The translations under genes were made by a program, and so were the position numbers. Below are positions 34,188 to 45,559 of a stretch of 64,000 bases of DNA, in pieces. How positions within the stretch are numbered: position 1 is the stretch's first letter; each line of letters begins with the position of its first letter. Source of the stretch: Phymorhynchus buccinoides (lineage: Eukaryota > Mollusca > Gastropoda > Neogastropoda > Raphitomidae); the NCBI GenBank assembly GCA_017654935.2, contig CM065701.1, forward strand, positions 1,042,293 through 1,106,292, read 5' to 3'. The notes under the pieces were generated by a model. That model did no database searches and had not been told where the DNA came from. It worked only from the letters and a program-made list of their open reading frames with translations.

Positions 34188-34875
34188 TGGTCTCAAATTT
34201 CTTATTGACTGGTGTGCTCAATATCTACGTGGTTCTTTGTCGTGGCTGATGATTAGGAACATTGGATCTCATTTCTGCTATAACTGAGAGTGCTCCCAAC
34301 CACATTCCTTTCATCTTTACTCCCCCTCCCCTTCCTATTCTTATCTTTCTTTTCTTACTTCATGTTTTGTTTTGTTCCTAGATGCTCACTTATTTTCGGT
34401 CCCTCCACATCCCATTAAGTATTTATGTATAATGCTGAATTTATTATGTGTCTGTTTATATTGATAATGTGCCTGCTTATGATGATAATGTGTGTTCGTT
34501 TTCTTTGCTTTGCATGCCTTTCTTGTTTATTGAATTCTTTGCTTTTGATTTTCTTTTCCTTTTTTTTTTGAGGGGGGGAGGACTAGATGAAAAAAAGTAT
34601 TTATACTTACTCTATTATCCTCAGAAAATAAAAGTTATTCATTCATTTATTCATATGTAGGAAAACACCAAGTGCACAGTGACATTATTTTTTTTATGAG
34701 ACAGACAAAACATGCTTGTGATATTTCAACAAAATTAATATCTCTTTCAAACAACACAGAACACAAAGCAATACTTCCCCTCTTCACAGTCAAGCAGTCT
34801 CCAAAATGTAGGAAAAGATACTTTTTCCCCCCCAAGTGAATGTAGCAGTTTGCGCGTTAGCATTGCGATTTAGTG
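34188..34875. other. AT-rich spacer
   Basis: No gene recognised. Confidence 0.4.
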
Positions 34876-34879
34876 TTTT

Positions 34880-34945
34880 GTGGTGGTGCAGCCCTGACAT
34901 GCCCTTTGTTGTCGATGGGGCTATAATTTTAATCTTAAGACCTCT
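34880..34945. repeat. GCCCTGACATGG short dispersed repeat, copy 6
   Basis: GTGGTGCAGCCCTGACATGC, TTTGTTGTCGATGGGGCTAT, TTTTAATCTTAAG tail. Confidence 0.75.
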
Positions 34946-35181
34946 TGAGGTTCCTGGCTAACTTGACTTTACTCTGACACCAACTATAGGTGTTTACATC
35001 TATAGTAGACTATAGGATGGAGATTATGTTTGCAGACTCACGTACAGCACATGACGGCCATTATGGAGGTGAACCAAAAGCCTCTTTATTCCTAGAGTTT
35101 TGTCTTATTAACGAGACATATACATTAAAACGAAACCCAACACAATCTTAGTGTTAATGGTCGACTTATGGCGATTATTTG

Positions 35182-35340
35182 ACCGCCAGGGGGCAGTCAA
35201 ACCACTAGGGGCTTATCACTCTATATTCTTAGTTGGGCGTAGTGAGAGAGAGGGTTGGACTCCTCCCTCTCTCTCTCTTTATCCCCAACTAAGAATATAG
35301 AGAGGATTAGCCCCACTCGAGCGTTATGCCACCTGGCGGG
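35182..35340. mobile_element. Hairpin (MITE-like) element
   Basis: Inverted arms CGCCAGGGGGCA ... TCTATATTCTTAGTTGGG and CCCAACTAAGAATATAGA ... CCACCTGGCGGG around a short CT-rich loop. Confidence 0.75.
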
Positions 35341-35378
35341 CAAAAGATCCAGCTAAGTCGCTCATTGGAAGGCATGTT

Positions 35379-35825
35379 AAGGGTCACCCACACGTCAGCT
35401 AATATCGCACGACTGTATAATGCGATTCGATCACGACTGTACGATGCGATTTGATCATGTGATCTCCATGGGTGCAACTTTTCCTGGTATACAAGGATTT
35501 CCTGGTTTTAAATTTTACCAGAAAAGGAACTTCCCTTTTTAAAAAAAAATTGTCAAACACTGTGTGTCTACTGTATTTTTCAAACACTTTAAAATAAGCA
35601 TAATTTGTATAAATTGTGGAAAAAGCAAACTAAAATACCTTCATAAATCAATTTTTTCTTCAGCTGCAGGGGGACATTACCCCTGGACCCCGGCCTTCCA
35701 GGGTTTGTTAATTTTGTGTAGTTGCACCTGCATGGATCTTCGAAGCGCGAATCACACGTGTTTTTTGGAGACCATGTGATCGAATCGTATCGTACGATTG
35801 TAGTGGATGTGTAGCTGGCCCTTTA
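35379..35825. mobile_element. Possible inverted-repeat element
   Basis: Ends AAGGGTCACCCACAC and GTGTAGCTGGCCCTTT are imperfect complements, and inner arms CTGTACGATGCGATTTGATC / GATCGAATCGTATCGTACGA pair. No coding capacity. Confidence 0.55.
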
Positions 35826-35984
35826 AAGTGACCTTAAATAAAGAGATAGTAATGGGGGAAAAAAGTACCATCAGGACAGAACAAAGTGTCGGTGTTATGG
35901 ATTCAATCTGGTTTGATCTTGATAAGGTTCATAAAAGTCGTCCTGCCTTATGTTATAGGATTTTTTTTCATTTTGTTAATTGGA

Positions 35985-36882
35985 CCTGTACAACAACTTG
36001 TACATGTACAACAGTTTAGTTAATAGGACCTGTACAACAATTTAGTTAATAGGACCTGTACAACAATTTAGTTAATAGGACCTGTACAACAATTTAGTTA
36101 ATAGGATCTGTACAACAACTTTGTTAATAGGACCTGTACAACAATTTTGTTAATAGGACCTGTACAACAACTTTGTTAATAGGACCTGTACAACAACTTT
36201 GTTAATAGGACCTGTACAACAATTTTGTTAATAGGACCTGTACAACAACTGTGTTAATAGGACCTGTACAACAATTTTGTTAATAGGACCTGTTCAACAA
36301 CTTTGTTAATAGGACCTGTTCAACAACTTTGTTAATAGGACCTGTACAACAATTTTGTTAATAGGACCTGTACAACAACTGTGTTAATAGGACCTGTACA
36401 ACAATTTTGTTAATAGGACCTGTACAACAATTTTGTTAATAGGACCTGTACAACAACTTTGTTAATAGGACCTGTACAACAATTTTGTTAATAGGACCTG
36501 TACAACAACTTTGTTAATAGGACCTGTACAACAACTTTGTTAATAGGACCTGTACAACAATTTTGTTAATAGGACCTGTACAACAACTGTGTTAATAGGA
36601 CCTGTACAACAATTTTGTTAATAGGACCTGTACAACAACTTTGTTAATAGGACCTGTACAACAATTTTGTTAATAGGACCTGTACAACAACTGTGTTAAT
36701 AGGACCTGTACAACAATTTTGTTAATAGGACCTGTTCAACAACTTTGTTAATAGGACCTGTTCAACAACTTTGTTAATAGGACCTGTACAACAATTTTGT
36801 TAATAGGACCTGTACAACAATTTTGTTAATAGGACCTGTACAACAACTTTGTTAATAGGACCTGTACAACAACTTTGTTAAC
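35985..36882. repeat. 26-bp satellite array, about 34 copies
   Basis: Unit GTTAATAGGACCTGTACAAC plus AACTTT, with variants AATTTT and AACTGT arranged partly periodically, and a few GTTCAAC units. A group of about ten units (36230-36500) is repeated at 36580-36880 in similar variant order. No unique spacers. Confidence 0.96.
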
Positions 36883-37261
36883 TTTTAATGCGCAGTGTAT
36901 TCCATATGCTTTTCTTTCTCTCCTGCTCTCTTCTTCACAATTTTGTCTCTTTCACTTTTATTATTTTTATTTTCCCTATCTATCTTTTCCTTCTTCTCCT
37001 CTTTATTGTTTAGGCTTGTGTGGATGTGTGTCTGGATATGTAGGTGTAGTATTGTGTGTGAATGTATATTAAGGAGAAAAACAACCCCAAAAACTTTATA
37101 CTTTTAACAAGAAAAAAGGTAAGACTAAATTTTTTCTGTTTTATTTATCTTTATTTACAGGTAATCACTATTTATTATACATGAATGTTGAAGCATACAT
37201 ATATATGAATAATATTTATAAATGTATGAAGAAGGAATAAAATGTTTTAATTAAAAAAATT
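36883..37261. other. AT-rich spacer
   Basis: No gene recognised. Confidence 0.5.
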
Positions 37262-37406
37262 GGTAAAGGTAAAGATGTACCACCCCCACCTACATTTCTC
37301 GGTTAATTATATTTTTACGTTTTTGCCTTTCTTACCATACATAAAGGTGTATTTTAGGAACATTTTTAGCTAATAACCTTTTTGGAATACTAACCCTATC
37401 CCTAAC
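37262..37406. mobile_element. Left half of a split MITE
   Basis: GGTAAAGGTAAAGATGTACC to AACCTTTTTGGAATACTAACC, the inverse of 45385-45559. Interrupted at its right side by the CAGGGTTC element. Confidence 0.75.
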
Positions 37407-37830
37407 CAGGGTTCCCAGGTGGTGGGCATGAAGCCCAAAAAGGACTTTTAAAGGACATTATAAGGACCTCAAATCAGTTTAAAAGGACCTTTGCCAACAT
37501 GACTTTACAGTACACCCCAAACCTTTTGACATGCAGAACAGCAGACACCTCTCATAAACAGAGGAACAGCTAATCCCATTTGAATGTTATATTCAGTCTT
37601 TGCAATTCACGTCACTGTAGGTTTCTTTGGCTGAATGTTATTGTCACAAAGTTTTATTTCACAAATATGTAGATTACTGAGTTTTCACTGTGAGTCACAA
37701 ACTATTATAGACACATAATGATGAATCACTTTCATTCCTTTGTTTTTACTGTCGGATCCACTACACTACTATTACACATTCTACTGTCACGTCCACTACA
37801 CTACTATTTACACATTTTTCTTCACACACT

Positions 37831-39135
37831 TCACAGTTTCTTAAGTTCCTCTTGTTTCTTTGCCAGTTGAATGGCTAGACTGCTGGCTTGGTTTAGTTTG
37901 TCCCTTGAAGACAGGCGAAGCTCATTGGACCTATCCACGAATGTGAAGCTCCTCTGTTCCTGAGCTTTAAAACTCAGGTTGTCAGCTTCAACGGTGAGTT
38001 GCTTTGAATCATTTTCTGCTTTCTTTTTCTTCTTCTCCAGCTCCCCAATCTCTTGTTCAAGAGCCTTCCGTTTCAGTTGGTACTGGGTTGTCTCCTTTTC
38101 CTGACGCTGTTCTTTCAGTTGTTCATTGTATTTGCCCCATGCAGCACTTGCAGACACCAGGAGGGGCTTGTCCAGCTTGACGTTCTGGATCCCACCAACA
38201 TCACGGATGTGGTCTATTATGACCCTTCGGGCTTTGAGAGCTTTCTGGCTCAGATTGTCAACAGAAGCTTCTTTATTGTAGGAAAATCCTCGTTCCACTG
38301 TGGCTTGCCCATGGGACAGCAGCAACATGTTCTTAACGAAAGGCCTGAGGTTGGAGAACTGGGAGTGTTCTAGAGCCTGGCACCACCAGGTGTCCACCCT
38401 GTCTTTGTCACAGTCGAATGAGCTGGCTGAGTGCGTGGCAGCAGTAGGCAGGAAGTTGTTGAACTCCTGAAGAATGGTGTCAGCCTTCACTTCAGTCACT
38501 CTGCCGCTGTCAATGACATTCTTCAGAAGAAGACCCATTTTCCTTTTGCTCTCTTCTTTGTTGTTGAGCTTGGTAGGGTCCAGGCATGACATGTTTCTGA
38601 CCACTCCGTATTTTAGTGGGCACTTTTCTATCATTTTCCCTACCAGTTTCATCAGAAAGCTTCGACACTGTTTGTCAAAGTCCCTGATTAGTCCCTCGGA
38701 TACACCTGGCAGCTTCTTTGCCTTGTTGACGAGGCTTGTCGTCTTAAAGTCCAACTGCACTCTTGACTTGCTCGCAGATTGTTTGCATCATCCAAGTCTA
38801 TTTGAGTCAGTGGGGTGTCACTCAGCACATCCTCTTTGATGAACCTCTGCATGAGGTTCTTCAGCATGGTCTGGAGATCCGTGCTTGACACACTGCTGTT
38901 TGTTGAAAAGAAATCAGTCATGTTACATTCTGGTGTCTGCCTTGAATTTTCGTTCATTTTTCACATGTCTGTCGGTCTTGGCATGCTGCTTAAGGACACT
39001 CTCTCCCATTGATGCAAGTTTCAACGAAACCCCACAGCAGAATGCTTGTCCACAGTATCGCTTCTCACCCACTCGCAATAAACTTTTTCAGATAACCATC
39101 TATCCTGAAAGGAACATTTCCCTGGCATTTTGAAC
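37831..39135 (-). pseudogene. hAT-like transposase, internally deleted
   Basis: Near 39133 an ATG opens a segment (FQDRWLSEKVYCEW) followed, after a frame break, by a zinc-finger-like stretch (AFCCGVSLKLASMGESVLKQ, then HAKTDRHVKN). After another break it passes straight to C-terminal sequence: LKNLMQRFIKEDVL, MSCLDPTKL, and the dimerisation motif MLLLSHGQATVERGFSYNKE. Then comes a Lys/Glu-rich coiled-coil-like tail and a stop. In intact relatives about 500 residues including the catalytic core lie between the finger and LMxRFIK. They are absent. Frameshifts lie near 39050, 38930 and 38765. The last 309 codons are uninterrupted. Confidence 0.75.
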
Positions 39136-40483
39136 GTTTAGCTTGCAAACAAAACCTTTTTAAAACTTTCCAAACTAGGCCTCCGTCAGAATTAGCTAGC
39201 GCAGGGAAAAAAAAGCTGCTTAGCAGCTAACACGGACCTACACGGACTGAAACGAAAGTCACACACACACATGCATCTAGTGATATATACTCACACTGTC
39301 ACTCTCTCAATACAACAAATAAGGCAAGGTGGAAGTAAAAACAGACACATATAATTATAGAAATAAAGACATAAGAACATTAACAAAATCATGTTGCATA
39401 GTTTGAAATAGACAGAAGAAAGCAGCAAATAGCATCTATATTGTTATAGTTGACAACAGTAACGTCCAACAAAATAACTTCATTACATGAATCAACACTG
39501 GAACATTTTCAGCAAAGTCAAAATTTTATTTAAAATGATCTGATAAATATATTGGTAAATGTGACTGTGCCAAAAGTTTGCCACTTTGTTGAGACAGCAA
39601 TGGCACATTTTTCTCCAATATTGTGCGTATTTCCAATAAGAGAACAGTTACAGTATCTCATCATTTGAAAGGCATTTTGAAATTCTTTGTGACATAAATG
39701 GAAAATTAATGCAATTTTAGCTCCTGAGACACCCGGTGACTGGAGGAGACAAAGTGAGACATCCATAGCATTATTGTATTGGAACTAAATCTTTTTGTTT
39801 ACTTTCAGTCATGATCTTGAGACCTCCATTGCGGTTTATTTTTTAGGGACAAACTTTCGTCACAGTTACAATTACATTAGCCCATAACATTAGAGGTTTA
39901 TGTAATACACTATATTCAGGGTTTTCATTTTTAACCGATTGCCGATCGAGAACATCGTTTAAAATCGGCTTTGAATCGGTTGTTTTTGTTGGAGCCTCAA
40001 AGTTTCGTGTGTACTAAGTACAGTGGAAGAAGAAAACCTATTCAAAAACCGCAACACTTAAAAAGTTTGACGTGATCGAATTTCTTGTGAACTATCAAAT
40101 TACTTCAAACTAATGGTTTGTCCTACTCCAGTTGTGTAGAAAAATTCCCTTCACAATAAAATAGAAAGTTTGAAGATGTGTAAAGACATTAAGTGGCCTA
40201 ACAGGAGAAGCCATTATGGATAGTCTACACTGAGAGTCTATAGGCAGTGTACAGCGACACCCACTATAGCCATTAAAGGACTTCTACACTGATAAAATAA
40301 CACCCAGTTCAGATTCAGCCACATTTCAAGAGTTTGACACATCAGATTCTCTTCTTAGCTGAAATACAATGACTTAAAAATTCTAGTCTGGTTATGCACT
40401 AATGCAGAGAAATGACCTTCACAATAAAAAAGAAAAGGAAAAAAAGGAGCCCACTTGCAGCAGCATTTATGTGGAAAATAATA
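39136..40483. other. Non-coding interior of the transposon
   Basis: No gene seen. A short hairpin (AGCTGCTTAGCAGCT) lies at about 39211-39226. A 78-codon minus frame (39530-39766) has no domain. Confidence 0.4.
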
Positions 40484-40957
40484 TCAAGCAATACACTTCT
40501 CTTCAATACCTTGAAAGAACTGCTTCACATTAGTGTGTACATATGTAAGCCCCCCTCTGTCAAGTGTGCTGGTCAAGGACTGCTGCTCTTCTTGACTTCT
40601 TTCAGTCTGCATTGCATTAATACAGTCAACAAAGGCACCTTGCAGTTTTCCTTTTAGCTTACACAAAATTGCCCCAGCAATGTATGCTATGACATCCCGA
40701 TCTTGTTCTGTCAGTTCTTGATTTCTTTTTCAAATTGAAGTGTGCTGGATCGGATACTTGTTTTTAGCAATTGTTCAAATATTGTTAAACACATAAATCC
40801 AGCATGTACTGCACTCCCACCAGTGGCTCTTTGTACTGTAGTGCGGCATTTTGAAAACTCCTTGTGGTACAGTCCCCACGCCTTTTCCTTCGTTGCACTG
40901 TGGAATCTCCCAGCAGGGAGAAGGCAGCCATTCATGAATGCCCCGGCTGAAAGCACT
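40484..40957 (-). pseudogene. Transposon-type ORF with YIAG and LDRGGL motifs
   Basis: Minus-strand reading: AGAFMNGCLLPAGRFHSATK, then TTVQRATGGSAVHAGF. After a one-base frameshift near 40718 comes LTEQDRDVIAYIAGAILCKL and, further on, LTSTLDRGGLTYVHTNV and FQGIEEKC before a stop. The YIAG-x-x-x-x-KL and RGGL-x-x combination recurs in C-terminal parts of several eukaryotic DNA-transposon proteins, but the superfamily cannot be named from this. A possible splice acceptor (TTTCAG) sits at the 5' edge. A tandem echo of that edge lies at 41010-41060. Confidence 0.5.
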
Positions 40958-41116
40958 TTATGAGTTTATCACCTGAAAAACCCACAAAGAAGTAAAAATA
41001 AATCATAGAACAATGTTCATGAATGTCATGGCTGAAAGCACTTTGTCACCTGAAAGAAGCAAGAATAAATTATAGAACAATAAAACAAAAAGGCGCAAGA
41101 GTTTTGTCAGTGTCGA

Positions 41117-41605
41117 CTTTAGGCCAACAACAAAAAATGTCTGTTTCCGGGAACATGGCCAAACAAAATAGGGTAGGTAGGTAGGCTTTCAAATTATAAA
41201 AAAAAATTCTTCGTGGTGCAAGATTTTTGCCGTATTTGCTGAAACATGTGAATGTGAATATCAATTAACAGATTATCTTTGCCACTTGACTGTTTTTCAC
41301 ATGCTTATGCTTGTACCAATTGATTTCACTGCATCCACATGATCGCATTTAGACATAGAAATAGCAATCGCGTGTCTTGCGCCCACCATTGTGTTGGCGG
41401 ATGTTGATCACGAAAGTCTGCGCGAGTAACGGTCCTTGACTACGCCGAGTGAGAGTACAATGGTTGTTTCCCTTGCATCATCTGCTCAAATTGCTTTTTT
41501 TTTCTTTTCTGTTTTGAAACTCGTCCAAAAAAAATTAGGTTCGGCAGCAAAAACTAGGCTCGGTCAGGTTACCGGAAACAGACATTTTTTTTGTTGGCCT
41601 TAGCA
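41117..41605. mobile_element. Inverted-repeat element with TAGGCCAACAA ends
   Basis: Ends TTAGGCCAACAACAAAAAAT...GTCTGTTTCCGG and CCGGAAACAGACATTTT...GTTGGCCTTA pair over about 30 bp. Interior has no gene. Fragments of its left interior (CCTACCCTATTTT, GGCCATGTT) recur near 43110 and 43540. Confidence 0.75.
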
Positions 41606-42467
41606 GAATGTGATTTTAACACACACATTTACAGAGAGAGAGAATTTTGTTAACGTTGACTTTAGAAGACTGTGGTTTTAAAATATTTTGTGCTGATAAG
41701 TGAATGATCACCCCATCTGTCTCTGTGCAATCAGTGACAATGACCTGTACTACTCCAAGGCTTCGAGTTGATTTGCTCATTAACATAGAGCTAGCAAGTC
41801 AAGTGAGCTGTTCATTCATGCCTCTTGACACCCTCACTCTCTCTCTCTTTTTGTTTCTTGCATTGAGTGCAAAGTGTACGTTGCAACTACAAGTCCCACC
41901 CCATTTTCCTTTGGGCCTACTCTCCCCCAAAGTTTCTGACCCATTAATTAATAGGGTTCCCTACAGCGCTGTCGAATAGAACACCAGAAAAAATAAATAA
42001 AAAATCAATTACCAAAGTCAAGATCATGAACATCTAAAAAAAAAAAGGAAGCTGTATTATTGGCCTGTTTACATGCCTGCCAAGTTTCAGTGTGATCAAA
42101 ATATGTCCACTTTAAAAAATAAAATGATACACAGACAGACACACATACACCCACACCCAAACACACACACACCAATCACAAGATCTGTCCGCTGGCTGAC
42201 TCACAAAAAAACAGGAAGTTAAGTCAAGTAAACTGAATGATCCCCTGGAGGAGAAATTCAGTACAGGTACAACAACATTAAAAATTAAAAACACATCACT
42301 GATGAAGATGCTAAATGCATACTATCAGAATTCATCCAAGGTGGTACACAAAAGCATCACAGAAAGCACAGTAACATAAATAGGCCAACATTTTATAACA
42401 CATGGGATGAAAGTAATGCCTTTTAATTGTGCCTTGTCATCATTCCCTTCCTGGGCATTCTTTTCCA
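41606..42467. other. Non-coding, with a CA-rich microsatellite
   Basis: CA-rich run at 42130-42172. No gene recognised. Confidence 0.45.
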
Positions 42468-44350
42468 TCATAATGCATTCTTTTTTCCTATTATGTTTAG
42501 TTCTTCTTCCAATGTTTCTACTGTTAGACATATAGCAATAAGACTTGTGTGCGAAGCAAATTTGTGAGTGCGTGTTTAAAGGCCCAATTTTGTTATCTGT
42601 TTATCTTACCCACAGTCATTATTTTGATCCTTTTAGCTTAAAAATGGCAATCAACTATCAAGTCAATTTGAAATGGAAACATACTGTATGGAAACAAGAA
42701 AACCAAACGTGAAATACAGGGATACATTTTGTCACAGGACATCATACGTCATTTGACCAGTTCAAAAACAATAGGTCATTTCAACATTTTATGTGTCAGT
42801 GACTGATGACCGGTCCTAAGAATGGTGCCTGGAAATACATCCAACTTACTCTGAATATGTCCAAAGAAGGTTCGTCTTGAAGGTGACAAGTTTGGATCAT
42901 GAGACAGTTCCAAACGCACAGATTCTATGAGATCACAGGTGACCTGCAATTAAATGTAAACAGACAATAAAATGTATTGTACAAATACACAATCAGTGTG
43001 ATGATTATCCCGCAATTTTTGTATGGTAATCATGTTGCAAAGACCACAGGCAATTGACAACAGACAAATCTGTGTGTAAGGCACACAAAAAAGAGTTGTG
43101 GCTATAATATCCCTACCTACCCTATTTTTTCGGCCGACCCTATGATTTTTGTGTGGCCTTGTCCAAAAGAAAAAGAAGAGAGAGAGCCATACGCTCATAT
43201 TTCTGAAAGTATGAGGGTGATTAGCACTTTCATAGTTTCAAAGCATCTTACACGCTCGTGGATGTTTTCCGGGACAGTCATCCCGATGTAGGAAAGGAAA
43301 ACATCATTTGCCGAGGTGGTTCAGCTATCTTAGCTGAACCTTTCGAACTAGAGTTTTCAACACCACTCTGCAATCTCAAAGAGCTGGGAGTGAAGAGCTT
43401 ACAATTTTGTTGAGAAAGAGAAAGTTTTATTTCTTTGGGTTGTTTGCTTTAAATTACTCGATGTTCATGACACACACCATGTATATGTACACACACACAC
43501 ACACACATACACACACAACAAGAGAGAGAGAGAGAGCTCTACCCTATTTTGGGGGGGCCATGTTACATTAACCACCCTTTCTTTTGCCTAATTATGTTGC
43601 ACAAATCTGTATGTAATAATGTTGCACAGACCACAGACAAATCTCTCACAGTTGAAGAATTTCCTATTTATGCTCGACTACATATTTGTATCCTCAGAAT
43701 TTTCACCTTCATCCCAAAATTATTGATGCATGGGTTAACATAGGCCTAATGTTTCAAAAGCATCACCCTCTACAAATGTTTTCCCTCTCAACACAACCCC
43801 CTGTCCTAGTTAGGCTAGTACATACCATGTTTACAGCAAAGTGTCAGCTACTCATCATTAGTCATATCCCTGTAGAAAACCCCTGCTACATGTGTAACTT
43901 AGCTCTGATCACTCAGTGAATCATATTACAATGTACTTGCAGCATACCTCAACTTTGATCTCAGGTGAAACAGCAACATTTGCATCCAGAAGCTCATGAT
44001 CACTAGCCGTCTCCTGAAACGAAAAATAAAACAGGATAAATCAATACTCTTCTTCAGCATCACATGGGGGTTCCAACAGCGATACCCAGCTGGCTGGGTC
44101 ATCTTCATAATCATAGAGTAGGTTTTGTTTTTTTATGCCTAATTTTGGACCTCAACTACAATCATATAGTATCATAACATTAGACTAAAGATTGTGGACA
44201 CTTTTTCTTTATTTTCATTTACTTTATTATTTACTTTTCTTTCTTTTTTATAGTCAGTCTTTTTTTCTTTCCACCTCCCCCCCTCTCTCTCTCTCTCTTA
44301 CTTGACACCCTTTCAGTAAGGGGCCTATGCCTGAAGCGAATAAGCATTCG

Positions 44351-44415
<65 letters not shown>

Positions 44416-44784
44416 TTTTATTTTCGTTTGTGTGATCTACTAAGATGGACGATTGGACACCCTTCTTCTTCTTCTTCTTGTTCTCTTTGGAGCCCACGAT
44501 AATTAAATTGATAATTCTAGCACCCTCCAAAAAAGAAGAAGAAGAAGGCATAGCTAAGCATAGTGCCAACATAAACATTGCTATGCTATCAGTATCGCTA
44601 CACCAGTAAAGCCCTGTTTTTCTGATCAAATGTCCTTCCATCTCAAGCAGATTTAGACATTTCTTGTTAGGATATGTATGTGGCACTCTCGCAAAAGCAA
44701 AAATATAAACGTTACCTCGACAATATGGTCAAGAGTCGCCTTGTCGTACGGTAAACAATTCCTCGACGCACAGTATTCCGCCAT
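42468..44784 (-). CDS. Small spliced gene, four predicted exons (hypothetical, about 93 aa)
   Basis: Exon 1 44716-44784 starts ATG (MAEYCASRNCLPYDKATL) and ends at a GTAACG donor. Exon 2 43948-44013 has a TTTCAG acceptor and GTATGC donor. Exon 3 42850-42943 has an AATTGCAG acceptor and a strong GTAAGT donor. Exon 4 starts at 42520 after a TAACAG acceptor and reads ETLEEELNIIGKKNAL before a TGA. Phases 0, 0 and 1 agree. Exon 1 sits in CG-richer sequence, as a 5' end might. I do not recognise the protein. Alternatively exon 3 splices to the YIAG segment at about 40947, whose phase would also fit. It lies inside the putative hAT-like element and could be its second gene. Confidence 0.45.
44345..44412. 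repeat. (CT)n microsatellite
   Basis: About 33 CT dinucleotides. Confidence 0.97.
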
Positions 44785-45251
44785 GATGAGAAACGTACCG
44801 GAAGTGGTGTTAACAATTCGGTCGGCAAACTTTAGCCTGCGCGCAGTGAGCGAACTTTGTACAAGACTAACATAGCGCCCGCGCAGCCAGTCAGAGGTCC
44901 ATCTAATGTAACTGCGCGCGGCTTCACATCGTCTGCCACTGAGCAGAAAGCGCACTAATGTTATAGGCCTAGTAGTACTATCCTTGTACAGTACTGAGTT
45001 TCAGACGATATCGCGTCGGCATCTTTCAACTCTTTGCAACTTGCAAAAGTACGGTTTTGGTTGTCGAAGGTGTTTCAGTTTCGTTCTCAAGTCTCTTTCT
45101 CCTGATAAAACAGGACTTAACAGTACCCTTAAAAAAATTAAAAGGACCTCATGATGAATTAAAAGGACCTACTTGCTGAATCAAAGCACTTAAAAAGGCC
45201 TTTTGACCAAAATCCAATTCATAAGGACTTGAAAGGACCCTACGAACCCTG

Positions 45252-45559
45252 TAATAACCTTTTTGGAATACTAACCCCAACCCTAGCCCTTAAACCTAAC
45301 CCTACCCTACCACTATGTACTGCAGTACACCGCGATTTGTCACAGTTGTGGTTCTTTGCGTTTTTACGTCTTATAGGGTGGGGGGTAGGGTTAGGGCTAC
45401 GGTTAGGGATAGAGTTAGTATTCCAAAAAGGTTATTAGCTAAAAATGTTCCTAAAATACAACTTTATGTATGGTAAGAAAGGCATCTGGCTCATGGAAAA
45501 ATATATAATTAACCGATAAATGTATGGGGGTGGTGGCACATCCTTGCTTGACCTTTACC
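45252..45559. mobile_element. Right half of the split MITE, forming its own hairpin
   Basis: AATAACCTTTTTGGAATACT ... AGTATTCCAAAAAGGTTATT form an inner hairpin (45252-45441). The rest mirrors 37262-37406. CCCTAA/CCCTAC runs inside are short and not telomeric arrays. Confidence 0.75.

Larger units (their letters stand above)
37407..45251 (-). mobile_element. Putative 7.8-kb hAT-like DNA transposon
   Basis: Bounded by CAGGGTTC (left) and GAACCCTG (right). Inside both ends are several subterminal AAAGGAC/AAAAGGACCT motifs (left 37437-37495, right 45140-45240), as expected for transposase binding. It contains a minus-strand hAT-like transposase derivative near the left end, a second transposon-type coding segment and a small spliced gene near the right end, and has itself been hit by a foldback element (41117-41605). 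Halves of one MITE flank it, and a 37-bp direct repeat (37371-37407 and 45252-45288) lies immediately outside. No clean 8-bp target duplication is visible. Confidence 0.6.

Noticed and set aside
35985..36882. Possible CRISPR array
   Set aside because: Pure tandem 26-bp repeats without unique spacers, in a eukaryotic context. The same holds for the 35-bp array at 17 kb.
35985..36882. Shared AGGACCT between the 26-bp satellite and the subterminal motifs of the CAGGGTTC element 0.5 kb away
   Set aside because: Only seven bases in common; could be coincidence and cannot be tested without copy counts.
45285..45425. Telomere-like CCCTAA/TTAGGG runs
   Set aside because: Only a few degenerate units, part of a MITE hairpin, not an array.
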